Assembly (NCBI GenBank): GCA_016987375.1
Contig: PJRA01000016.1
Span: forward strand, 1,136,740-1,200,739
DNA length: 64,000 nt
DNA from: Brachionus koreanus
Lineage: Eukaryota > Rotifera > Eurotatoria > Ploima > Brachionidae
Reading direction: 5' to 3'
The notes below the pieces were generated by a model. That model did no database searches. It was not told where the DNA came from and saw nothing but the letters and a program-made list of their open reading frames with translations. This document shows, in pieces, positions 35,264 to 47,000 of the stretch (the stretch's first letter is position 1; each line of letters starts with the position of its first letter). Both the position numbers and the translations under genes were made by a program.

Positions 35264-38200
35264 TTAATTTGAAAAAGTTTTTTTTATGTCTTCAAGAATA
35301 TATTTTCGGTATTTTTTTTCTAAATCAAACATAAAGTCAATGTAATTATCAATTTTAAAATTTTCTATTTGATTTTCTTTTAAGTATATTTGCAAATCTC
35401 GATTTGTGTGATGCTGTACAATATTTTGATTGCAACACACTGAACTAGTGTTCTCAAAATTCGACTTTTCATTTAAATGCTTGAGAATCGAAACACAGAA
35501 ATAGGCCTGAAAGTCAACACCGTAAACTATGCAAATAGATATGTAGGTTACTATATCGGGCCAGTCCAAATAATTCCAAAAACATTGCTTGAGCCAGTTC
35601 GAGCATATCTGTGATGGAGATAAACCAGACATTCGAAAAGCCGAAAATATCAACGGCAATTCAATTTTTAGTATTAGCTCTATGTAATGACATATCGTAG
35701 GCAACAAAATGCTGATTCCATTCTTGGCATAAACATCAGGCAGAGTTGACTCATTGCCAAACAATCTAGCTGACCATAAGAACGATGATATTTGCAAAAA
35801 GTGAAAATCATAGATAAAATTGAAACTTGATTCCAAGTCACATTTGTTCATTAAAAATATTGTTGACAAAAACCAGTCATAGCCTGGATAGGATTCTTCT
35901 TGGCAAAAAGCTTAAAAAATTTAAAAAAATGATAACAATAAATTTTAATAATAATAACTAATTAAAGTCATAGGTTTTTTTTTTTAAATAAAAAATTCAA
36001 ACGAAAGAATTAAAATAGTTACAAAGAAATCACATGACCCTATGCTCCCCAAGGAGCGCATAAGTAGAAAAAAAGAAAAATATGATTAATTCCTTTCATC
36101 AAACATTAAAAATATATACTTTGTTCCATACGAGCAATGATTAGATGTGAATATTTGAACTCTTACAAGCATCAAAATTTGAAACCTAATTTATACCAGG
36201 GATCGATTTTAGGTCCTCTTTTGTTTGTTCTATTCATTAATGACTTACCTGAGGTATTTGATATTTTATATTAGTTATATGCAGACGATACAAAACTCAT
36301 GAACTTAGTGAAACAAGAGATCGAAAGAAGAAAGCTTGAGCAAGACGTTGAAAAGTTGGTAAAATGGTCTTCTGAATGGAGGATGAGTTTCAATCAGCAG
36401 AAGTTTGCGGTCATGCACATTGGTCCAAATAATGTTTGTAAAGGCTTCAAAATGAATGGGTAAACACTTTCCACTACCTGCAAAGAACGCGATCTTGGCA
36501 TTTTTATCACCAGTGACTAAAAATCAAGTGAACAATCAAAGCGATCAGCTACACGAGCAATGATTGCAGCTTACAGGATAAAAAACACTTTTAAATACTT
36601 CACACAAAGCCTTGTTGATTTGCTTTTTAGGTCTTTCGTTCGACCCCATCTTGAGTTTGAAGTAGGGGTACAGTGACATCAAAATCCTGGAAAAGGTTCA
36701 AAGTAAGTTTTCGAAATTAGTTCCAGAGCTAAGGTCAAAGCCATATATTGAAAGAAGGGAGGCTTTAGGCTGGACAACACTAGAAAACAGACGCAGATGG
36801 GGGGGACCTTATTCAGCTTCACAAGATTTAACATGGACACGATAGGCTCCAGCTTATCAATGGTACTCAAACACTTGCCTTCAATAATTTAGATAGTTCT
36901 GTTGGTGGTACAAGAAGAAGAAGACTATCAATGAAAGACAGATTGTGCGCAACTGTTTTAAATTTAAACTTATTAAATTTAAACCAAACCTGACGTAAAT
37001 AGCAAACTCAAGGTAAAACCTCAACACTACATATCCTTTTAGGCTTTTTTATTTTTTATTTGAAAAATTTGTCAAATAAACAATAAAAAAAGTTGACTCT
37101 TACTTAAATAAGTTTCTTGCTTTGATTGTGATTTTTTTGATTTTGAATTGCTTAATTTTAGTAAGGCTTTGGTTAACTTAATTAGATCAGTCAAGTTTTT
37201 AAATAATTCTTCTTTAGAGAATTTGTCCGTTCTATTAATCAATTGTGCGTACCTTTTGTGTAAATTTTTTTATATGCATGCGAAAAAACAAAAAAAAAAT
37301 CTAAATTTACTGAATTGTTTTTTCGACACCAAGAAAATTCAATTGAGACAAATTAGGCTGTTTTTTCACATGTTGTGTCTTTATTACTTCAATGCTTGTT
37401 GATGGCTCTATCAGACTAATCAAGTTATTGGCATCTAATTTGAGCATTATTTTTACAAATTTTGACAAAGCATCCGACATTATGTCCACATTTGTATTCG
37501 ATTCCTTCAAGCTTTTTAGATACAAATTTTGAAAACCTGACTTCCATCTCAACTGAGTCTCTTCACTTTTTGAAATATCATTATAGTTAAAATTTTTAAT
37601 AAAATCTTCGAATTCAACATCTTAAAGGATCAATTAAAAATTTTTAATCAAATTAAATCTAATATATGATTACTTGGTATATTTTGGTATATTGGCTTTT
37701 TAGTGTAAAAACTTGGCACTGGTAGTTTATCAAACAGGGGAAAATCAAAGTCAAAATTTTTCTATTTAAATTTAAAATTAAATTAATTTTTTTCTAAATA
37801 AAATTTCTTCTCATCCTACTGATTCTGTAAAAATTTTGGTTGGCAATATTTTTTCGCTCGGACCTCCAATTACATTTGAGTTTACCAGCACAAAATTTCT
37901 TTCAACCGACAAAGCATCAATAATAATACCATTACTCTCGCTATTATCATCCAAATTTTCCCACTCATCAAAAGCATCGTTTTCCTCTCGACTTGAGCTT
38001 ACCTCGTCTTCTTGACTTTGGCACGCTATCGATCTATTTGATTTCTGAAGATTGAGCAATATTCTATTCAAATCATACTGAACTTCAATTAAAAGAAGAA
38101 TATCTAGATCGCATTGTAGAATACTGATCAATTTTAGACCAAAAATATGAGATTGCTCAAAATTGCACAAGCTTGAGATTTTTGATTTTTTATCCAAAAA

Positions 38201-41200
38201 AGTGACTCTCTCTAGAAGGCTAATGAGGCCTTTGGGAAAGTCTCTGCTGCCATAGAAAGACCTTGGCGTGGCAAATACATCGGCTAGAAACTCGTAGATT
38301 GCTGAAAACGAGGACAAAATGTTGACCAAGAAAAGCATTGGTTTGTATACTTCGCGGTCTATCGGTTCTACTGAAAAAGCTCTTGGAAATGCGCTCATAA
38401 AATCGTCAGTACCAAATTCAAGCTCCAGCCATATGTCGTCAATTATGGACTGAATTATTTGAGCTTCGCTCAAATAGTAACAACCACTTGGTGTATTTGC
38501 TAGCTGTGAGATTAAAAATCCGTAGCCGAATTTTTCATATTTTCCCACTTGTATTTTTGATCTGTAGCGTTTATTCAAATAGTTGGTTACTTGGCCCAAA
38601 AGTTCAGTTTCATTTAGGTAAAAAACACCCTTGGGAGTGGACGCCATGTTCAACAAATTATCCAGCAATGAATCGGACCATGATAATACAACACTGTTTT
38701 GCTTTTGCTCTTCAAATACTCTAGGTGTTTCATTAACTGAATTTTCAACAACTAGCTATTTAAAATTTAACATTAATTTTTATTAATAATGACAGAAAAT
38801 TTTATTTTTAAATTATTTTAAGTTTTACCGAACGCCATGTGTCACTTATTAATTTGTTCAAAGCATACTCTTTGATCAAAAATTCTCCTTGGCACTTTGA
38901 GTAAAGTAGACGAACTATGTACAAATATTCGCTGATTTCAGCATTGGTCAATGAATGCTTGAGCTGATTTTTAAGAGCCTTTTTCACAAAATTTGATATA
39001 ATATGTGCCGCTGAATTTCTAAATTGATAAAAAAAAATTAAGTAGTAGTAGTAATACAAATGCTGTGGGAAACTTGAGTCTCCAAGTAGTGGCGCACTTA
39101 GAAGTCCCACTATGATATCATACGGCCAATTTTTTAAATAAACTATTTTCGAAAACTTATTTTTGCATATTTTCAAATAGCTTTTTTTAAATTTTTTTTA
39201 TTTTTTGTCTAAGTAATTAATAAAAAATTTTTTAATTATTAACACCCAAAGGACCGGTGTCAATTTGACACCCTTTTTTATGTTTAATATCTTTGGGGCG
39301 TTCATCAGATTTCAAAAAATCAAATTTCTCTATAAGATATATGAGAATAAAGAAAGTTTCAAATTATCACCGATCCTTTGAGTGTTGAATTTAAAAAAAA
39401 CTACTTTAATGGCAATTTTTTATTATTTTTGAAAGAAATATATGGTTAATGATTAGCCATATTTAATAAATAATCTGAAAAAAATCTGAAAAAATTTTTT
39501 AGACTTGAAATTCATGGGTAGTCAGCAAATGTTTTCGTAAGGTGTTCAAATTCTTTAAAGCTGTTGTTATTTGAAAATTTTTGCTCAAAAAAATAAATAG
39601 AATAAAAGCTGCCTAAAAGCTTTAAAAGAAGTATTGTGAAATTCAAACAAAAACCGAACAAAAATTCATTCTTTTTTGATAGATTGAAATTTATTAAAAT
39701 AAATAACATTCAAAAAAATATTGCAACAAGGTGCAAAAAAGTATATTCCACCTAGTTTGCTTAAAACATTTTTTCTTATCAAATAAAAAAGACAAAAAAT
39801 GAAACATTAATACGATTTAAATAAAATTAAATTGATTATTGATTTGATTTCCAAAAATAAAAGAAAGTAAAAATTTTATTTTAGATAAAAAAGGTGCAAA
39901 AAACTATGTAATTTTTTTTTTTCTAAATCTAGTCAGTCTTTAATTTCAACATTAAAAATAAAAGTTAATCATTAATCAAGAAAAATTATTAAAATTTTTT
40001 AAAAAAATTTAAATGTTTCAATTGTTTTTGATCAAAATTTTTTCTTTGGTCAAAGTCAAAGTGGTCAAGTTTATAATTTAGGAAAACATTCTAAGACTTT
40101 GGATGAACAAGTGAAAAGTGTCCGTCACGATTTAATTTTTTCACAAATAGAGTTGCAAATTATATGAAATGGATTACCGGAAGAGGTGGTTAGCGCAAAA
40201 AAGCTAAATAGTTTTAAGTCGAAATTGAAAGTATGAATTGAGAAAAAAGAAGATTAAAATTAACTTTTAAAATTAATATTTACTTGCTTAAATTTGAGAG
40301 AAAATTTTGTTTAGTTGTATTGTTGAAGAGCAATTGGCGATAACCGTTTTCAGTTGAAGCCAATTTGGATAGAACATTGGCAATTAAAAGCATACAGCTT
40401 TCATCATAAGTCGAAGCTTGTTGCTTATCTGATTGTGAAGACTGAATTATTGTTTTTATTGGCTTTAAGAGATAATCAATCACTTCTTCATTACATAGAC
40501 ATGCATTGCAAGTGTCTTCGGATACACACAGATCAATCAGTAAATCATAGGCAAATTTAGATGGCGAAAATTCTTTTTTATTCAGTTAAAGAAAATTGTA
40601 TTTTTTATGTATTCTTTTTTTAATTTACCATTCAATGTTAGATTTGAAGCTGTGTCAAATATCAGTTGAATAATCACAATTAATAGATCTTTGATGCCAA
40701 CTTTAATAATTAATAAAATTAAAAACGTTGAAATAAATTGTTGAATAAAACATGTACTTTCTCTATTAGACAATTTTATGGGAAATAATTTTCTGCCATT
40801 TTTAAAGCACAAAATTTTTTTTATCAAATTCAATGAGTGTACAAAATGAGCATATTCAATCTCTGATTTTTTGAAAATAGTCCGTTTGGTTATTACACCG
40901 GAAGCCACCGAACCTTCATTTAAAATAATCAATTATTGAAAATAAGCATGTAAAATAAAAAAAATAATTTATTATTTATTTAGTTCATAGAAAATTAGCA
41001 GAGAAAAATTAGTAATTTTAAATTAAGATTATTTTGTTGCCATGTTTTTCAATAATAAAAAAATTTAAAATTTACTAATTGATTTTTTTCGCTCATTATT
41101 TGTTTTATTTTTGCTGGTAAGATCTGAGTTTTTTGGTCCAGTACTCGAATAGAGCAAAATAGATTGTACTGCAGAACGAATCTTTTCAATAAAGAATTTT

Positions 41201-43683
41201 TTAATTAACAAAAAAAAATAAAATTTAAAAAATATTACAAAATTTTCATATTTTTTTAGATTGTCTATTAACACTTTTCGACTTTCATGACCGTGCTTTT
41301 TTTTTTTTGATTAAAAATTCAAAAAAATTTTTAAAATTTTAGTTTACCATCCACTTTGAAAACCAATTAGCTTGAATATCCAGGAGTGATAAATAATGAA
41401 CAGGAGTCATAAATGTTCCGAATTTATAATCCGAAATTAGGCTTAGAAATTCTAGTGTTTCATCAATTAAAGTCTCGATGAAAGAGTCCGGATATCGAGT
41501 CCATTTTAAACTAACATCTTTTGCATAGTCATTTATCAGTCGGAACTAAAGTTAAAATTACTTATATTATTAATTTTTCTTTTCTACAAAATTTAAATAT
41601 TTCAAATTCAAAGTGGAAAAATTTATTTTCAAATTAAATACTGATAGATATTTTATCAAAAATTGTTTATTGTTATTATTATTATTAATATTTCAATGAA
41701 TACCTTTCAGGCGATGTTAAAAAAAAAGGTTTGCAAATACAAAGGAAATAATTTAAGGTAAAGTAAAATTTTTGATCAAATTTGATCAAAAAGTTTTAAA
41801 TGCGCAATTAAATTTCTTCGCAGATCATAGAATTTTTGTAACATTTCAAAGCTTTATTTTTGAACTGTTGAAAAAGGATTTTAATTTCTAAAAATGCATT
41901 GAAACTGCGCATTTAAAATATTTTGAGAAATTTTGAAAAATGAAATTTGATCAAAAATTTTACTTTGCCATAACTTAAAAAAAATATTTGCTTAAACAAC
42001 ATTTCAACAAAAATAGTAAAGAAGAAGAAACCAAGGTATTTGAACGGAAATTGCATCTGCCAAAAGAGCTTTAGTATGGCAGATCTAAGCTTAATTCAAA
42101 CCAAAAATAAGTCTAAAAACTCCAGCTTAAATAAAAAAATAATTTTGTTATACAATTCATTCATTTTGTCATTAAAATAAGTTTATTTTGTTATAGCTAA
42201 AATATATTTTATTAGTCACCACTTTTAGTTTTTTTTGTCATCTTAAAAAATTAAATTTGTCACCCCCAAAAAGTATAAGTCTTTTCGTAAAACTTCTTAT
42301 TTTCATGGACTCATATTTTTTGCTTTAAATAAGAACTAATAGTTAATCAATTAAGAATCTTAAATTTTTCCCCATTTTAAGGTGTACATTTATATTTTTG
42401 ATTAATGAAAATTTTTTGAAATTTTTTCTTCTCGATTCATGAACTTATTCTTCGTTTTGTTGTTCAAAAGTCACAAACTTAATTTTTTTTTAACAAAAAA
42501 GCCTTTTGACTTGACTTTGAAAAGACTTTAACATGACTTTTTCAATTATAAAAAACGAATAATAATTTTTATTATTAAAAATTTCTAAGCTTAAATTTTG
42601 AAACAAGACAAATATTATCTAACTCGAGTCATTTTGAAGAATGAATTTTTTTCTACACATGAATTAATTAATGACATTTTTTTTTTAATTTTGAATAAAA
42701 TAAATTTAAAATTCAAATTACCATTCTAAGTATAAACAAATTGTCTGTGCTCAGCAAGTTAACATTAGATTTGAAAGTTCGATTCTCAATTTCTTTTCCT
42801 TGAAAATATTGACTTAAATGAGTGACTATATTTTTATAGATTTCTATTGACACTTTATAATGAGACGAAGCCAATGTGCGCGAATGAAGCTTTAAGCACA
42901 TTTCCTTTAAATTAAATAAAAAATAAAAATTAATTTAAAAAAAAATAACTTTTTTTTCATTACTGATATTTTCTCATTGGGATCTCTGAATGCATGATTA
43001 AGGTATTTTCTAATGTCGACCCAATGGTCAGCTGCTTGGGGGTCACACGCCGGGATTGCTAGCAACTGATGTATGGCTCTAAGCCTCAACTGGTCCGATT
43101 TGTTGGGATCTAGATTTTTGGCGATGGCCGGAAATTGTTCGCTTGTAAAAAAAACAAAGCTATTATGATTCATTGAATTATCCGGGGAGCTGAAATCAAA
43201 GTCATTTGTGAATGTGACACTCTTGTTCTCATTTTCAATCAAAGTAACTTCTTCTGAATTATTTTCAATAAAATTTGCATGGAAATTTTTTTCCAAATAG
43301 TCGTTAGCCTTGAGCACGTGATTCTTAAAGGAATTTTTGAACTCGGACACTTCTTTGGTCTTTACAATTTTTTGACAAATATTTTGAGCCACCTGATTTT
43401 GTAAATCAATGTCGCCATCAAATTTAAAGCTAGCAAAAGCTTCGTTTATGCTTCGATTGATCGAACTGCCCAAATTTGTCTCAATTTTGTCGTGCAAGTA
43501 CTCGACCAAATCATGTCGGTGAAAATTTCCATCAGTTTCTTCCATGTGCTTCAAATTATCTTCTAACTGTTCGGAAAAACTCGCATCCTTGATGTAATTG
43601 TCAAATGACTTTATCATTTTTCGCAGGCCTATGCGTATTCGTTCACTTTGAACCCTATCCTCTGAAGATCCATTATCACTCAT
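35264..43683 (-). CDS. TBC1D32: Protein broad-minded (TBC1D32), ciliary assembly/Hedgehog factor
   Basis: Works with the CDK20/CCRK kinase in cilium assembly and Hedgehog signalling. Thirteen exons join in frame to 1439 aa: 43683-42964, 42904-42722, 41545-41348, 41295-41239, 41181-41076, 40913-40629, 40572-40284, 39180-38829, 38755-37820, 37761-37674, 37620-37311, 37252-37104 and 35910-35264. The N-terminal part is armadillo-like. Recognisable segments include METDGNFHRHDLVEYL-type sequence in exon 1, LASTPKG-like and EKFGYGFLISQLA in exon 9, and FEQSHIFGLKLISILQCDLD. The last exon is the degenerate TBC domain: GYDWFLSTIFLMNKCDLE, FSAFRMSGLSPSQIC and WLKQCFWNYLDWPDI. No Arg/Gln-finger motif is evident, as in the family. 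It is somewhat longer than human (about 1257 aa). In-frame tract 39019-39057 may be an extra 39-base intron. Shares an upstream region with HYDIN. Confidence 0.92.
36100..37000 (+). mobile_element. LINE reverse transcriptase pseudogene in TBC1D32 intron 12
   Basis: Plus-strand translation gives QGSILGPLLFVLFINDLPEV, then an intact YADDTK (YADD at 36278-36289), then LEQDVEKLVKWSSEWRMSFN, KFAVMHIG and ERDLGIFIT. Further on come AYRIKNTF and SFVRPHLEF. Internal stops break it at several points. It lies antisense to the host gene inside the 1193-base intron 35911-37103. Confidence 0.8.
39241..39386. mobile_element. 146-base inverted-repeat element, piggyBac-like ends
   Basis: The left arm AACACCCAAAGGACCGGTG (39241-39259) and the right arm (39368-39386, complement AACACTCAAAGGATCGGTG) differ at two of 19 positions, with further loose matching inward. 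The left end abuts TTAA, the piggyBac target, but the right flank reads TTGAA. The interior has no frame. It lies in TBC1D32 intron 7 (39181-40283). Confidence 0.5.
40110..40260 (+). mobile_element. 3'-end fragment of a LINE ORF2
   Basis: The plus strand reads FFTNRVANY in one frame. After a shift it reads NGLPEEVVSAKKLNSFKSKL, the typical end of CR1/Jockey-like ORF2 proteins (FFSNRVVxxWNSLPEEVVxAxxxxxFKxxLD). It is frameshifted and very short, and lies within TBC1D32 intron 7. Confidence 0.6.
41757..41969. mobile_element. MITE copy 1 in TBC1D32 intron 2
   Basis: The left end GGTAAAGTAAAATTTTTGAT and the complement of the right end GGCAAAGTAAAATTTTTGAT form long inverted arms of about 26 bases. 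The interior (CATTTCAAAG, TTGAAAAAGGATT, AATTTCTAAAAATG, GCGCATTTAAAATATTT) recurs in the same order at 54395-54614, so this is a dispersed family and not chance. Confidence 0.65.
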
Positions 43684-43802
43684 AGTAAAATATGAAAAAA
43701 GTTCTATTTTGGTTAAGCAGATTTATTATAATAAGGAAAAAAATTCAAATTTTAAAAATAATTTGCCTAATTTGTCCATGACATTCAACTCTGTGACTCT
43801 CA

Positions 43803-43816
43803 GTTTCCATGGCAAC
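43803..43816. promoter_or_regulatory. X-box (RFX site) 1
   Basis: GTTTCCATGGCAAC fits the RFX consensus RYYNYY-N(1-3)-RRNRAC exactly with a two-base spacer. It lies 120 bases upstream of the TBC1D32 start codon, within the usual distance for ciliary genes. Confidence 0.78.
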
Positions 43817-43886
43817 ATATACGAATACTTAATTTTTTTCATATACAGTTCTTTATTCTTATTTAAAGCGAAAATTTTGTTTAAGG

Positions 43887-43900
43887 GTTGCCATGACAAC
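43887..43900. promoter_or_regulatory. X-box (RFX site) 2
   Basis: GTTGCCATGACAAC is a textbook X-box: half sites GTTGCC and GACAAC around AT. It lies 142 bases upstream of the HYDIN start codon. The sequence is nearly palindromic, so it can be read from either strand. Confidence 0.85.
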
Positions 43901-44041
43901 AAACCAATTTTATTCTAATGCTTTTTTTTTTTGATATTTTATAATACATTTTAAAATTTTGCTATAATTTTTAGAAGAAACTTAACCCATTAATAATACA
44001 TTGACTTTAATTGATTTATCATAGCCCAAATCTTGTCCAAA

Positions 44042-47000
44042 ATGTCTTGGGAGATAAAGGGAACAGTTGGCTCGTTGGAAGCCTTGCCGCACATTAGTTA
44101 TCAGAGTAAAGTGAGTGCGCCCAAGAATCCCAAACTTATCAAAGAAATAAAAAGCGTTCGAAAAGTGAGCTCAACAAAAGATTATAAAAAGAGCTAATCT
44201 AAATTGTTTATTTAGCTAAAACCTTCAGAGTTTTTAAAAGAAATGTCCATGGATACAAGACAAAAATTGGCCAGCACACACGAAATGCATTTGCCGCGAA
44301 TAATTGAATTGCTCGACATGGGCGAAACAAGTCTTCAAAAAGTAGAGCTTACTTTAATCTAAAATAATTTAATATATTTAACTTAATTAAAGAACACTCA
44401 ACTGATGGTCGATGAGCCCATGTTTCAACCGTATCCATCCGAAATTTATTTTCAAAAATTTGAACCCTTCATGACCTACGAAATACCGTTGTTGTTGCGT
44501 AATAATGACAAAGTGCCGCGTTTAGTTAAAGTAACCCAATTGGATACGCCCTATTTTAAGATAATTACATCGGCCGATGCGCACCAAAAAGTCGGACCAG
44601 GCCTCCCGGTTATTTACAAAATTCAGTTTGTTCCAGAAGAAAACAAGGACTACAACCATGAATTGATTGTAACTACCGAACGTGAAAAGTTTATTGTGCC
44701 AATTAAATGCATAGGCTCACGTGCCATTCTTGATTTTCCTGATGAGATAAATTTTTCAACCGATGGTCCATGTCCAGTCAAACATTCGGTGTTCAAAGTT
44801 CTATGCATCCGTAACATAGGCAATAGAGATGCCAAATTTTCCCTCAAATGCGAAGAGTAATGTTTTATTTAAATTATAAAATTGTTCCATTTTAAACCTT
44901 TAATTATTTAAGCATTTTTTCGATTTTTTTCTCGTTTTCCATAAGCACTTTAAAGTAATTTTGTTTATAACACTAGGAAGGCTAGGTGTCTATCTAAAAT
45001 CAAACATAATACAATCTCTAATTTAAGATAGGGCTTCAGTTAACTTTTAGATTAATTAAAAGAGTAATTTTTTTTTAAATAATCAAAAAAAATTAAATTA
45101 GGAATTTTGCAAGATACTTTATTTTTTATTTAAAAAAAAAATATTTACTTTCGTTAATTAAATCAATTAAAACAATAATAAATTTAAATTTTAGACATAT
45201 TTAAGTTTTAAAAATTGATCTTTTTTAAAATTATTAAGAATTTTTTTTGATCAAAAAATTAAATTTTTGCTCGAATTTGCACTCAAAAAAAACAAAATAA
45301 TAAAAAAAAAAAAAGCTAATTTTTATATAAAAAATGGCTAAAACATCGGCAAAATTTTAGAAAAAAAATCCCACTTAAGCACTTATTTTTTTTGGCATCC
45401 TCTTTTTTTTGGAGGTTCGTCTTAATTTATGTTTATGATTGAAATTGATGAAATCTGATGAACGAACATTGAATTATTATTGTCATTACGCTCAAATCTA
45501 CTAAATATATCTGTTTCAGGTCTCTAAATTAATGCTATCTTTTCTCCTTTGCTGTCCAACTATTGTCACCAAAGTTCTCATGGCTTTCACCGTGTCCATT
45601 GCTTCTTTGTACGATAAAAAATCGACTTGATGGTCATATACTCTATTTGCTTTTGTTCTTGGCATCAAGGTTATACAAAAGAACATGCTAAAATAAGAAA
45701 TTTACGTTCTAGTTTCTAATTAAATAATGATAAATTATCTGAATGATCTTTTTTTTTTTTAAAATAAAATTAGTTAATTTAATTGTTCACAAAAAAAAAT
45801 ATTCAAATAATAAAAATTGTGGATTTAATTTTTATTTAAAATGAGACAATAAAATTAAAAAGAATAAAGCTTTTTTTAATTTTAATTTATTTTTGAATTT
45901 TAAGACCGTTTTCGGTGTCACCCGAGCACGGAATATTGCCTGTGGGTGAAAACATGCAAGTGACAGTGTACTTTAATGCACAAAAATGCGATGAATACAA
46001 AAAAGAATTGAGCATTAAGTACGACTCAAATGAGACTATTTACGTGTCGCTCTACGGTACTGCTCAGGACGTAAACGTCCGCTTGGACAAAAGCTCAATT
46101 CGCATCGAGGACACATACATAACCATGTGCAATCAACGCACAGTTACCATTCACAATCGTAGCGACATAATTGTTCATTTTGAGTGGAAAAAGTTTGCCA
46201 GCAGCGAGCTAGAACAGCAGAATAGACTCAAAGAGGTAATGAGCCTAAATAGAGATGAAGAAAATGCGAGAATAAAAATGTCCAATTTGGCCGAAGATTA
46301 CATGGCATTGTTGTCAAGAAATTTTCAAAATAAAATTAAAACAACCGAACACAAACCGTTTCATTTCGAGGACGAAGTGTTTTTTATTCAGCCGATCGAG
46401 GGCGACATATGGCCAAATTGTTCATTTGAAGTTAGTGTAATATTCAAGCCAGACTATGCACAAATCTACAATAGAATAGCCTATTGTCAAGTGACCGGCC
46501 GTGAATCCCGACTGCCTCTTAGACTGACGGGAGTTGGCGCCGGACCCAAAGTACAACTATCCATCGAAAAACTAGACATTGGCAGTGTGTTCATAGGCTC
46601 GACTCATGTCTATGAAGTAGTCCTGTCCAACCGTGGCTTTATTGACGCCATTTACAATGTCAACATGCCAAACACTCAATTTGGCAAATACTTCAATTTT
46701 GAGCCAAATGAAGGTCTAATATCCCCGAATGGCTATCAAGCAATAAACATAACTCTAACATGCGATCAACTAGGAGACTTTAGTGAAGCTTTTGATTTTA
46801 CCATAGACGGCAAACCGGACAAATATACAATGATCATACAAGGCACTGTAATACCACCAACTTTTTTGTTTGATGTGCCAAACATTAAGTACGGCCTGGT
46901 ATCCTATGGTTTCAAGTATACACATCAATGTCTGCTGGCCAATACTTCTCTAGTACCAATGAGCTTCAATTTACGAGTGGCCAGTGACGGTGAGGTCAAA

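Larger units (their letters stand above)
43684..44041. promoter_or_regulatory. Divergent ciliary promoter of TBC1D32 and HYDIN
   Basis: The whole space between the two start codons is 358 bases. It contains two X-box motifs (listed separately), 84 bases apart, with about 120 bases from each motif to the nearer start codon. Both flanking genes act in cilia. A shared bidirectional promoter driven by an RFX factor is the natural inference. Confidence 0.75.

Noticed and set aside
43709..43918. 69-residue plus-strand frame between TBC1D32 and HYDIN
   Set aside because: It runs through both X-box motifs of the shared promoter and has low-complexity composition.
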